NCBI GenBank assembly: GCA_029287515.1
Contig: JARFQZ010000148.1
Span: forward strand, 1-8,757
Source of the DNA: Lysobacterales bacterium
Lineage (GTDB): Bacteria; Pseudomonadota; Gammaproteobacteria; Xanthomonadales; SZUA-36
Length of the DNA stretch: 8,757 nucleotides
Direction of reading: 5' to 3'
Part shown: one piece after another, positions 1-5,267 of the stretch
Position numbering within the stretch: the first letter of the stretch is position 1
Layout of the letters: each line of letters begins with the position of its first letter
The notes under the pieces: model-generated
What the model saw: only the letters and a program-made list of their open reading frames with translations
Databases searched by the model: none
What the model was told of the DNA's origin: nothing
Program-made: the position numbers and the translations under genes

Positions 1-266
1 AGGTTATCCCGGGCTTCCGCGAGATCCGAGGCCAGCTTCTGAATCTGGCTGTCGTTGGCTCCAATCAGCCAGAAGTCTGCAGGCCCCATATCCGGGATGC
101 CCTCAGCTGCACGCCCTGCGCCCACCTTGCGAACCGCTGAAACCGTGCTGCCCCGGGATCTGTTGAGGACATCACCGATCGCGACCGTTTCAGCCTGGTT
201 CCAAAGCCTTGCGAGGCTGCCCGCTGCCCGGCCGCAACCAATAATGTTGATGGTTTTCAATGACAT
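1..266 (-). CDS. Rossmann-fold DUF2520-like protein, N-terminal 88 codons (runs off left edge)
   Basis: Only the N-terminal 88 residues are inside the window; the gene continues past position 1. It begins MSLKTINIIGCGRAAGSLAR, with a glycine-rich nucleotide-binding turn (G10-C-G12-R-A-A-G16) after a first beta strand, typical of an NAD(P)-binding Rossmann fold. Around residues 63-71 a second segment (ADFWLIGAND) matches the end of a later beta strand in the same fold. The pattern fits the DUF2520/Rossmann-like family related to F420-dependent NADP oxidoreductases and pyrroline-5-carboxylate reductases; substrates for this family are mostly unknown. The ATG directly abuts the stop codon of the upstream gene (TGAATG, no gap). 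I see no Shine-Dalgarno sequence, so translation is probably coupled to that gene. The fold is fairly certain; the family name is less certain because the C-terminal half is missing. Confidence 0.75.
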   Translation of the reverse strand, partial: MSLKTINIIGCGRAAGSLARLWNQAETVAIGDVLNRSRGSTVSAVRKVGAGRAAEGIPDMGPADFWLIGANDSQIQKLASDLAEARDN

Positions 267-1313
267 TCAGGGCGGCCCGGCCGGTTCTTCCCCTATCAGG
301 AAGTAGATGTGGGTAATGAGTTCCGAAGGAGGTGTTTGTGCGGGATCCGATATGTACTGTTCCCATGAAACCCTGCCCTCCTCCAAACCGTTTACGGCCA
401 TGTACGCAGACAATTGCTCGTAACTCGATCCCATATTTTCATAGGGCCCCTTGTGGACCACCCGCACGGCCGTGCCGGAAGGAGAACGCCCGGCGCGTAC
501 ATTTCCGTTCAATGGAATATCTGCAGAAATCACCGGAATTGCCGCGTCAATTTGATAATTGTGTGCATCCCAGGAGCGAGTAATCGCAATCGGCGCTGAA
601 AGCATCTCGATCGAATTTTCCTGCATGATTGTGCTGATCTCCTGATAAGCAGCCGCCAGGCTGGCGCCAACATCGCCCTCGACGGGCCGATCGCCCGTAG
701 GAATATACAGAATATCAACCGGTTCCACACGAAGTATCTCCGCGTCCAGACCTGCAAAATCGGTGGCCGGCAAGGACTCGGCGTAAGCTTTCAGATTGGC
801 CAGACCCTGCTCGTAGTCTGTTCCTATCCACTGATCGAAGAACAGGCCAAAATACCTGGCCAGCAAGCTGCCAAAAAAGCCATGCCCCTCGACAAGATCC
901 GCCTCGAAACCCCAGGTCAGCAGTACGTCTGCAGGCCGGTCTTCGATGTTGAAATAAGAGACGGCGCGACCCTGGTTCTCGAAATCAAGTTGCATGGAGA
1001 TTCGTTTGAAAGGCGCGCTTTCGATGATTTCCTGCCAGCCGTTCCCCACTTGTCTTGGATCCCCACGCCAGTCCAGCCTTGCTCCGACACCCGTAGCAGG
1101 ACCGCTGAATACGTACTCTGCATCCGGATCTCTCATGGCTAATGGGGACCAGGCCCTGAACGTCCGAAAACTGTTGAGCAAAACGAAAACGGTGGATGCC
1201 GGGCGGTTGATCAGTATGCTGCGCTCGACGCTAACATTCGACGGTAAGAATAATCCAATAACTATAAATATAAATATAGCAATAACAATAGTATAAATAA
1301 CTTTATTAAACAT
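267..1313 (-). CDS. Membrane-anchored SRPBCC domain + GyrI-like effector-binding domain protein
   Basis: A 348-residue protein with three parts. Residues 4-23 are a strongly hydrophobic N-terminal anchor rich in Ile, Val and Phe. Residues about 28-178 look like an SRPBCC (START/polyketide-cyclase) hydrophobic-ligand domain: a first strand with VERSILINRPAS, then a W-x-P-L segment and a long C-terminal helix around 160-180. Residues about 188-343 resemble the GyrI-like/AraC effector-binding fold, with VRVVHKGPYENM at 284-294 and the typical ending WEQYISDP..TPPSELITHIYF. Such two-domain proteins probably bind small hydrophobic or cationic ligands, but no reaction is known to me. With the anchor, both domains would face the periplasm if the N terminus is inside. 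The gene lies 26 nt after the rhomboid gene and touches the next gene. There is no clear ribosome binding site, and the first 23 codons are extremely AT-rich. Confidence 0.8.
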   Translation of the reverse strand: MFNKVIYTIVIAIFIFIVIGLFLPSNVSVERSILINRPASTVFVLLNSFRTFRAWSPLAMRDPDAEYVFSGPATGVGARLDWRGDPRQVGNGWQEIIESAPFKRISMQLDFENQGRAVSYFNIEDRPADVLLTWGFEADLVEGHGFFGSLLARYFGLFFDQWIGTDYEQGLANLKAYAESLPATDFAGLDAEILRVEPVDILYIPTGDRPVEGDVGASLAAAYQEISTIMQENSIEMLSAPIAITRSWDAHNYQIDAAIPVISADIPLNGNVRAGRSPSGTAVRVVHKGPYENMGSSYEQLSAYMAVNGLEEGRVSWEQYISDPAQTPPSELITHIYFLIGEEPAGPP

Positions 1314-1329
1314 TATTATTACTATAAAA
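1245..1329 (-). other. AT-rich island over the leader and first 23 codons of the SRPBCC/GyrI gene
   Basis: Only about 11 of these 85 bases are G or C (10 of 69 in the coding part), while the flanking sequence on both sides is clearly GC-rich. The coding part uses ATA (three times) and TTA (twice), codons scarce in the neighbouring genes. The segment covers the short gap after the rhomboid gene and the whole membrane-anchor coding region. It leaves the translation start free of stable structure, which may replace the missing Shine-Dalgarno sequence. Confidence 0.85.
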
Positions 1330-1339
1330 CCGGGCTGAT

Positions 1340-2032
1340 TCAGCGCTTGTCGGGAAGGTCGAAATCCTCGTCATCGTCTTCAGGATACCATTCGGGAACC
1401 GAGTCATCGTCTTCCCAGTCGTAGCGGACTACCGGGGTACGGTCCCAGTTTCGGTAGAGCAGCGCCAACAACACGCCCAGAATGGCGCCTGACAGGTGTA
1501 ATTCCCACGACATGTGTGGCCGCACGGGCAAAACGCCCCAGACCATCGAGCCGTACAGAAAGCCAACCAGTAACGACACCGACACCGACCTCATGTCCCT
1601 TCTCAGAATGCCGCTGACAAATACAAAAGCCAGCAAACCGTAGATCAATCCGCTGACGCCTATGTGAAGACTTGGACGCCCAATATACCAACCCAGCAAT
1701 CCGGACCCCAGCCAAACAATGGGAATGACTCGGATAGAGGACCGCGGATACAAGTAAAGTGTTGCAGTCATCGACAGGACCAGCGGTATGGTGTTGGAAA
1801 GCAAGTGACTGAAATTACCATGCAGCAACGGCGCCGTGATCACCCCGGCCAGACCCATGACCGAGCCGGGCCGCAACCCGAAGCGCGCCAGGCGCAGGCC
1901 GAACACCTCGTCAACTATGAAAATGGTCCAGAGTATGCCGGTAAACACCAGCGCCGTTTTCAATGCCAGCCGGAAATTCTTCCGTGCCTGCTTCGAGTGG
2001 ATGAACCGGGGGTCCGGCTTGTGCAATGCCAT
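1340..2032 (-). CDS. Rhomboid family intramembrane serine protease
   Basis: A 230-residue polytopic membrane protein with the rhomboid signature. The HxxxN element is H76 to N80 (in FSHLLSN), the catalytic serine is S127 in the GVSG motif, and the catalytic histidine is H179 in the last helix (ELHLSGAILG). Rhomboids cleave transmembrane substrates within or near the bilayer using a Ser-His dyad. Hydrophobic helices start near residues 25, 57, 80, 102, 125, 150 and 175, consistent with the six-helix bacterial core plus a first helix after a basic N terminus. After the last helix comes a strongly acidic tail (about 205-230, many D and E), which is not part of the core. It lies 4 nt downstream of the acyltransferase gene with no clear ribosome binding site, so coupled translation is likely. 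It is not obviously GlpG, since I see no GlpG-type N-terminal cytoplasmic domain. The substrate is unknown. Confidence 0.9.
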   Translation of the reverse strand: MALHKPDPRFIHSKQARKNFRLALKTALVFTGILWTIFIVDEVFGLRLARFGLRPGSVMGLAGVITAPLLHGNFSHLLSNTIPLVLSMTATLYLYPRSSIRVIPIVWLGSGLLGWYIGRPSLHIGVSGLIYGLLAFVFVSGILRRDMRSVSVSLLVGFLYGSMVWGVLPVRPHMSWELHLSGAILGVLLALLYRNWDRTPVVRYDWEDDDSVPEWYPEDDDEDFDLPDKR

Positions 2033-2036
2033 CTGA

Positions 2037-2768
2037 TCAGCGTAATTCGGGAGGCATGCCGGAAGTGATTGCAGCCCTGGTTTCTTCCGTCAGCTGCTCG
2101 ACACTCTTGCCATGGCTTTCGATTTCGGGGTGAATGACCATCTTGATCGATCCCGGGAACAGCCTGAGCGATTTCGCGGGCAGAACGTTGCGTGTACCCA
2201 CCAGCGTCACGGGCAGCAGGGGCAGTTCCTGGTCAATAGCCAGTCGGAATGCCCCCTTCTTGAACGACAACAGCCGTCCGTCACGGCTGCGGGTGCCTTC
2301 GGGAAAGAACAGGATGCCGACACCTCTACTCAGGTGATCAATCGCTTCCCTGATGGCTTTGCGGGCCTGCTTGGGGTCACGGCGGTCAACAAAGATGTGC
2401 CCGGCCTTCTCACAACCGATACCAATGCCGGGAATCTTCCGAAGTTCTTTTTTCATGACCCACTTCAAATCCAGCTTCAGCCATCCGTAGATCAACAGGA
2501 TGTCATATTGGCTCTGGTGATTGCTGACCACGACGTAACTCTGTTCCCGGCGCGCATTTTCGGCCCCTTCGACCGTCACGCTGACCGGCGTGAGGTAGGC
2601 CAGCACCCGGCCCCAGGTCGCTGCAAACACTCTGCTGGCCCATTCAGGATTGATCAAAGTGGCAAATATTACCGTAAGCATGCTGAACAAAAGGGTCAGG
2701 ACAATGACCAATGGCAGAAAAATCAACCATGCGTACAGCTGGTACGGCCAGAAAAAAATTGCCTTCAT
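2037..2768 (-). CDS. plsC: 1-acyl-sn-glycerol-3-phosphate acyltransferase (PlsC family)
   Basis: A 243-residue LPLAT/PlsC-type acyltransferase. The family transfers a fatty acyl group to the sn-2 position of lysophosphatidic acid to give phosphatidic acid, at the inner face of the cytoplasmic membrane. An N-terminal hydrophobic region spans about residues 5-38. Motif I is NHQSQYD (H84 and D89, the H-x4-D catalytic pair), followed by GHIFVDRRD (123-131), FPEGTRS (155-161, glycerophosphate binding) and LPVTLVGT (185-192). I start at the ATG at 2768. A longer in-frame reading starts with GTG at 2825, but that codon lies inside the hsp20 terminator stem and adds 19 non-homologous residues. No strong ribosome binding site is seen upstream of 2768. 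It is the first gene of the minus-strand membrane-protein cluster. Other LPLAT enzymes acting on different acceptors share these motifs, so the exact substrate is inferred. Confidence 0.88.
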   Translation of the reverse strand: MKAIFFWPYQLYAWLIFLPLVIVLTLLFSMLTVIFATLINPEWASRVFAATWGRVLAYLTPVSVTVEGAENARREQSYVVVSNHQSQYDILLIYGWLKLDLKWVMKKELRKIPGIGIGCEKAGHIFVDRRDPKQARKAIREAIDHLSRGVGILFFPEGTRSRDGRLLSFKKGAFRLAIDQELPLLPVTLVGTRNVLPAKSLRLFPGSIKMVIHPEIESHGKSVEQLTEETRAAITSGMPPELR

Positions 2769-2802
2769 TGAGAAAACCCGTGTGGTTTTCCATAGAGTAT
2801 CA

Positions 2803-2832
2803 AAAAGGGGTGCTCCGCAGAGCACCCCTTTT
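2803..2832 (-). terminator. Intrinsic terminator of the hsp20 gene
   Basis: A perfect 13-bp inverted repeat (AAAAGGGGTGCTC pairing with GAGCACCCCTTTT) encloses a 4-nt loop. On the minus strand it is followed by a run of T residues and starts 14 nt after the hsp20 stop codon. The A/T-flanked stem could also work weakly on the plus strand, but no plus-strand gene ends here. It separates hsp20 from the acyltransferase cluster. Confidence 0.92.
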
Positions 2833-2846
2833 CCGGATCAGCTTGA

Positions 2847-3314
2847 TCAGGCTGCCTTATCTTCCGGGCTGCCTTCAAGCAAAGTGCCGGAGGACTGGAT
2901 CTCGATGCTCCGTGGCTTCATTGCCTCGGGGATCTCGCGTTCCAGTTCGATGTGCAGCAATCCGTTGTCGAGCTTGGCGCCGGTTACCCTGACATGATCC
3001 GCCAGGTTGAAACGTCGTTCAAAGGAACGCGTTGCAATGCCCCGGTACAGGTAACCGTTTTCCTCGCTGTTGTCTTCCCCGGGTTTCTCGCCCGTGATCA
3101 GCAGTTTGTTGTGCTCAGACGTGATTTCGAGATCAGACTCGGCGAAACCGGCGACGGCCATGGTAATCCGGTAGCGGTCCTCACCGGCCTTCTGGATGTT
3201 GTAGGGAGGAAAGCTGCTGCCCTGCTCCAGGCGGTGTGCCGAGTTCAGTAAAGATGCCATGCGGTCGTAACCGACGGACGTGCGGAATAAGGGTGAAAAA
3301 TCAAAAGTAGTCAT
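2847..3314 (-). CDS. ibpA: Small heat shock protein, Hsp20/IbpA class
   Basis: A 155-residue alpha-crystallin-type chaperone that holds unfolding proteins in a refoldable state for DnaK/ClpB. The N terminus (MTTFDFSPLFRTSVGYDRM) has the pattern of E. coli IbpA/IbpB, where F-D-x-S-P-L-x-R-x-x-x-G-x-D-R is typical. The alpha-crystallin domain spans about residues 36-126 and ends in the A-x-L-x-NGLL element (113-120). A C-terminal IEI (137-139) provides the I-x-I/V tail motif used for oligomer assembly. The start at 3314 is chosen because a perfect GGAGG sits 8 nt upstream and the family N terminus begins there; an upstream in-frame ATG at 3347 would add 11 residues encoded by the structured leader. 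A sigma-32-type promoter and a ROSE-like leader precede it, and a strong terminator follows. Length and motifs are normal for the family. Confidence 0.93.
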   Translation of the reverse strand: MTTFDFSPLFRTSVGYDRMASLLNSAHRLEQGSSFPPYNIQKAGEDRYRITMAVAGFAESDLEITSEHNKLLITGEKPGEDNSEENGYLYRGIATRSFERRFNLADHVRVTGAKLDNGLLHIELEREIPEAMKPRSIEIQSSGTLLEGSPEDKAA

Positions 3315-3315
3315 T

Positions 3316-3406
3316 ACCGTATCCTCCATTGAAGCAATTCGGTTCAATCAGTTGAATGCTTCCGCCATAAGGCCGGAAGCGCCTGTGGCCCCTGTCGGCG
3401 ACCACA
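3316..3406 (-). promoter_or_regulatory. Putative ROSE-like RNA thermometer in the hsp20 5' leader
   Basis: On the minus strand the roughly 90-nt leader can form a chain of hairpins: 3400-3406 with 3384-3390 (7 bp, one G-U); 3358-3380 (about 9 bp, TTAT loop, one bulged G); 3343-3356 (5 bp); and a final hairpin, 3316-3343. The last one pairs ACCG with CGGU at its base. Inside it UUGCUUC faces GGAGGA with the G of UUGCU bulged, so the Shine-Dalgarno GGAGG (3323-3327) is buried in weak pairs including G-U wobbles. The U(U/C)GCU-against-Shine-Dalgarno design with a bulged G is the hallmark of ROSE thermometers before small heat shock genes, including E. coli ibpA. The fold was worked out by hand. 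Confidence 0.78.
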
Positions 3407-3411
3407 ACATC

Positions 3412-3441
3412 TAGATAGGGATAGTGAAAAATATTTTCAAG
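3412..3441 (-). promoter_or_regulatory. Sigma-32-type heat shock promoter for hsp20
   Basis: On the minus strand a perfect CTTGAAA -35 element (3435-3441) is followed after 14 nt by CCCTATCTA (3412-3420), which differs from the heat shock -10 consensus CCCCATnT at one position. The spacing is within the usual range for RpoH promoters. Transcription should start near 3405, giving a leader of about 90 nt. It lies in the gap after the greB stop codon. Confidence 0.85.
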
Positions 3442-3467
3442 AGCTGAATGAGTATCACCCGACCGCT

Positions 3468-3962
3468 TTAATATTCGACGTGCAAAATCACCACCGCGCA
3501 AGGTCCTTCCGGAAGCTCGACTTGCACTTCATCATCGATGGAACGGCCCAGCAATGCCCTGGCCATAGGCGAATCCACTGAAATGTATCCCTTGCGCGGA
3601 TCGATTTCATCGGCCCCGACGATCCGGTAAACCACCTCTTTGCCGCTCTCGTCTTCCAGTGTCACGGTCGCACCAAAATGTACTTTACTCTGGACAGGTG
3701 GCTTCAACCGGACCACTTCCACTACATCCAGCCGCTTGGAAAGGTAGCGTACACGCCGGTCGATTTCTCCCAATTGCTTTTTGCGGTAGATGTACTCGGC
3801 GTTTTCCGAACGGTCGCCTTCCGCGGCCGCAGCCTGCAGTGCAGGCACGACTTCCTGGCGACGCAATTGCCAGAGATTCCTGAGCTCTTCCCTCAACGCA
3901 CTTTCGCCTTCCGGCGTAATGTAGGGACTGCTTCTTTTGGGCGGGGGCCGCCATCTGCCCAT
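3468..3962 (-). CDS. greB: Transcription elongation factor GreB
   Basis: A 164-residue Gre factor. GreB inserts its coiled coil into the RNA polymerase secondary channel and stimulates cleavage of backtracked transcripts. The N-terminal coiled coil spans about residues 14-82 and carries the tip motif GDRSENAEY (49-57), with the acidic D50 and E53 that coordinate the catalytic magnesium. The downstream RRVRYLSKRLD and the C-terminal FKBP-like domain (about 90-164) with RIVGADEIDPRKGYIS and SPMARALLG match GreB rather than GreA. I start at the ATG at 3962, which has GGAG 7 nt upstream; a longer in-frame reading to 4055 would begin across the 12-bp hairpin and has no homology. The protein has a short basic extension (MGRWRPPPKRSS) compared with E. 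coli GreB. It is divergent from the sigma factor gene. No clear terminator is seen after it. Confidence 0.95.
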   Translation of the reverse strand: MGRWRPPPKRSSPYITPEGESALREELRNLWQLRRQEVVPALQAAAAEGDRSENAEYIYRKKQLGEIDRRVRYLSKRLDVVEVVRLKPPVQSKVHFGATVTLEDESGKEVVYRIVGADEIDPRKGYISVDSPMARALLGRSIDDEVQVELPEGPCAVVILHVEY

Positions 3963-4147
3963 GTGCGAACTCCAGATCCATTGCCGAAATGCAGGCGCCG
4001 GACTCCCGGCGCCTGCAGCGATATTCCAGTGACAATATGGTAGCCTTTTTTTCAAAGTACACCACGGTATTTACCCTGGTTGCCGTATCCCTGCACACCG
4101 AGCGATTTTTATGCGACGGTTTTGAATCAGCGTGCGTCACTGAAGTA
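3963..4147. promoter_or_regulatory. Divergent intergenic region between greB and the ECF sigma gene
   Basis: This 185-nt gap must hold the promoters for greB (leftward) and the sigma-factor cluster (rightward). I see a strong hairpin near the greB end, an A/T-rich run around 4030-4060 that includes seven T residues, and no convincing -35/-10 pair for either direction. No classic RpoE-type GAACTT/TCTGA pair is present upstream of the sigma gene. Confidence 0.6.
3990..4017. repeat. Perfect 12-bp GC-rich inverted repeat upstream of greB
   Basis: TGCAGGCGCCGG and its exact complement flank a 4-nt loop (ACTC). It lies 27 nt upstream of the greB ATG. Read leftward it is followed by only ATTTC, so it is a poor intrinsic terminator; read rightward no T run follows. 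It would be a stable stem in the greB leader if transcription starts upstream of it, or a protein-binding palindrome in the divergent promoter region. Confidence 0.8.
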
Positions 4148-4723
4148 ATGGCCCAGACACCTTTTGATATCGAACTGGACGAAATGACCGTCGCGCGCGC
4201 GCGACGGGGGAATGTCGACGCGTGCGAAACGATCTTTCGAAAGTTCCAGCACCCCGCGTTTTCGGTGGCCTTTCGCATCTGCCAGTGCCGCGAGGCAGCC
4301 CAGGAAGTGACACAGGAAGCCTTCATTACCGCGTTCCGCAAAATGCGCCAGTTTCGGGGTGATTCGCCTTTCTGGGGGTGGTTACGAAGAGTCGTGGTAA
4401 ACCACGCAATCAGCCACATAAGAAAAGGCCCGAAAACCGAGCCCGTCGAGTTACAGGATTATCACGGCAAGGCCGAATCCCAAACTGAACAGGTGGGCAT
4501 GGCCATGGACCTGGAATCGGCCCTGGCGACACTGGCGGCTGAAGACCGGGCCATCGTCTGGCTGCACGACGTGGAAGGCTATAGCCACCGTGAGATCGCC
4601 GGGCTGTTCGGTAAAACCGAGAGTTTTTCCAAGACCAGGCTTTCCCGCGCACGTAACCGACTGAGGGAATTACTCGATGCCGGGCCGGCTCTGAAACACG
4701 CACCAAACGCCGTGGCGAGGTAG
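4148..4723 (+). CDS. ECF-type RNA polymerase sigma factor (sigma-70 family)
   Basis: A 191-residue sigma factor with region 2 at about residues 28-95 (core-binding and -10 recognition, containing DVTQEAF-like EVTQEAFITAFRKM and FWGWLRRVVVNHAISHIRK) and region 4 at about 122-176 (-35 recognition helix-turn-helix: LAAEDRAIVWLHDVEGYSHREIAGLFG, then SKTRLSRARNRLRELL). Regions 1.1 and 3 are absent, as expected for an ECF factor. Region 4 has GKTESFSKTRLSRAR where most ECF factors have a G-x-S-x-x-T-V-K-S-R pattern. I choose the ATG at 4148 because homology begins soon after; the open frame extends back to 3989 but crosses the hairpin, and the ribosome binding site is weak for any start. The next gene overlaps or nearly overlaps the stop codon and encodes a probable membrane anti-sigma factor. 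Target promoters are unknown. Confidence 0.92.
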   Translation: MAQTPFDIELDEMTVARARRGNVDACETIFRKFQHPAFSVAFRICQCREAAQEVTQEAFITAFRKMRQFRGDSPFWGWLRRVVVNHAISHIRKGPKTEPVELQDYHGKAESQTEQVGMAMDLESALATLAAEDRAIVWLHDVEGYSHREIAGLFGKTESFSKTRLSRARNRLRELLDAGPALKHAPNAVAR

Positions 4724-4728
4724 TGCAT

Positions 4729-5238
4729 ATGAAATTTTCAAAGGTACACATCATGCAAAAAGAACGGGATCCACTGAACCTGGCTGGTCTGCCGCTGGTC
4801 GAGCCGCCGGAAGACAGCTGGCCGCAGATCAGGCAAACCCTGCTCAGGCAGAATCAGCGGCAACGGTTTCGGCGAATTGCCGGCGCTTCGCTGGCGGCCG
4901 CTGCTGCGTTGACCCTGGCAATCGGCCTGTTTATTCAGCAGCCAGCTCCCCAGGCCGAAGCGGTAAAGACACCCCCTGCCCTGGATTCATTGATTGTGCT
5001 TTCCCAGCAGCTGGAAAACGGCATCCGCTCTTATCGGGATGAATTTGGCGGCCTGCCCACCGATGCATTGGTTTACCAGGTGGAACTGGAAGACCTGATC
5101 GCCCAGGTGGATGACGAATTATCCGTTCGGCCTGATTCGACCCGGCTGTGGAGCCAGCGGGTCAACCTGCTACTGGACCTGTCACAACTTTATGAAAACC
5201 AGTTGCGACGGGATTACCACCGGATGGCGTCACTGTAG
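4729..5238 (+). CDS. Single-pass membrane protein, probable anti-sigma factor
   Basis: A 169-residue protein with an N-terminal cytoplasmic part of about 50 residues, one transmembrane helix at about 51-70 (IAGASLAAAAAL...AIGLF), and a periplasmic part of about 100 residues rich in helix-forming sequence. This topology, directly behind an ECF sigma gene, is that of RseA-like anti-sigma factors. The N-terminal LPLVEPPEDSWPQIRQTLL recalls short conserved segments in such proteins of xanthomonads, from memory. It has no cysteine at all, so it is not a zinc-binding (ZAS) anti-sigma. The preferred start is the ATG at 4729, 5 nt after the sigma stop with GAGG 8 nt upstream. A GTG at 4723, overlapping the sigma TAG by one base, and an ATG at 4753 are alternatives. 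The role is inferred from position and topology. Confidence 0.72.
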   Translation: MKFSKVHIMQKERDPLNLAGLPLVEPPEDSWPQIRQTLLRQNQRQRFRRIAGASLAAAAALTLAIGLFIQQPAPQAEAVKTPPALDSLIVLSQQLENGIRSYRDEFGGLPTDALVYQVELEDLIAQVDDELSVRPDSTRLWSQRVNLLLDLSQLYENQLRRDYHRMASL

Positions 5239-5267
5239 GTGAGACTGAACAAACCAAGGATTATGCG

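Noticed and set aside
2769..2825. Longer start (GTG at 2825) for the acyltransferase
   Set aside because: The codon lies within the 13-bp terminator stem of hsp20, and the extra 19 residues do not resemble PlsC N termini; the ATG at 2768 begins the hydrophobic segment as expected.
3315..3347. Longer start (ATG at 3347) for hsp20
   Set aside because: It would translate the thermometer hairpin and its GGAGG; the IbpA-type N terminus and ideal ribosome binding site both point to 3314.
3963..4055. Longer greB reading frame to 4055
   Set aside because: The extension crosses the 12-bp hairpin and has no similarity to GreB; the ATG at 3962 has GGAG at good spacing.
4080..4109. Possible sigma-70 promoter (TTGCCG ... 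GATTTT) for the sigma operon
   Set aside because: Four of six and three of six matches are too weak to call in a region of this composition.
3989..4147. Longer start at 3989 for the ECF sigma factor
   Set aside because: The extra 53 residues are encoded by the hairpin and promoter region, are rich in Phe/Ser/Cys, and are not sigma-like.
4192..4202. CG-alternating run (cgcgcgcgcg)
   Set aside because: Short and in frame with Ala-Arg-Ala-Arg codons of the sigma factor; no need for a structural explanation.
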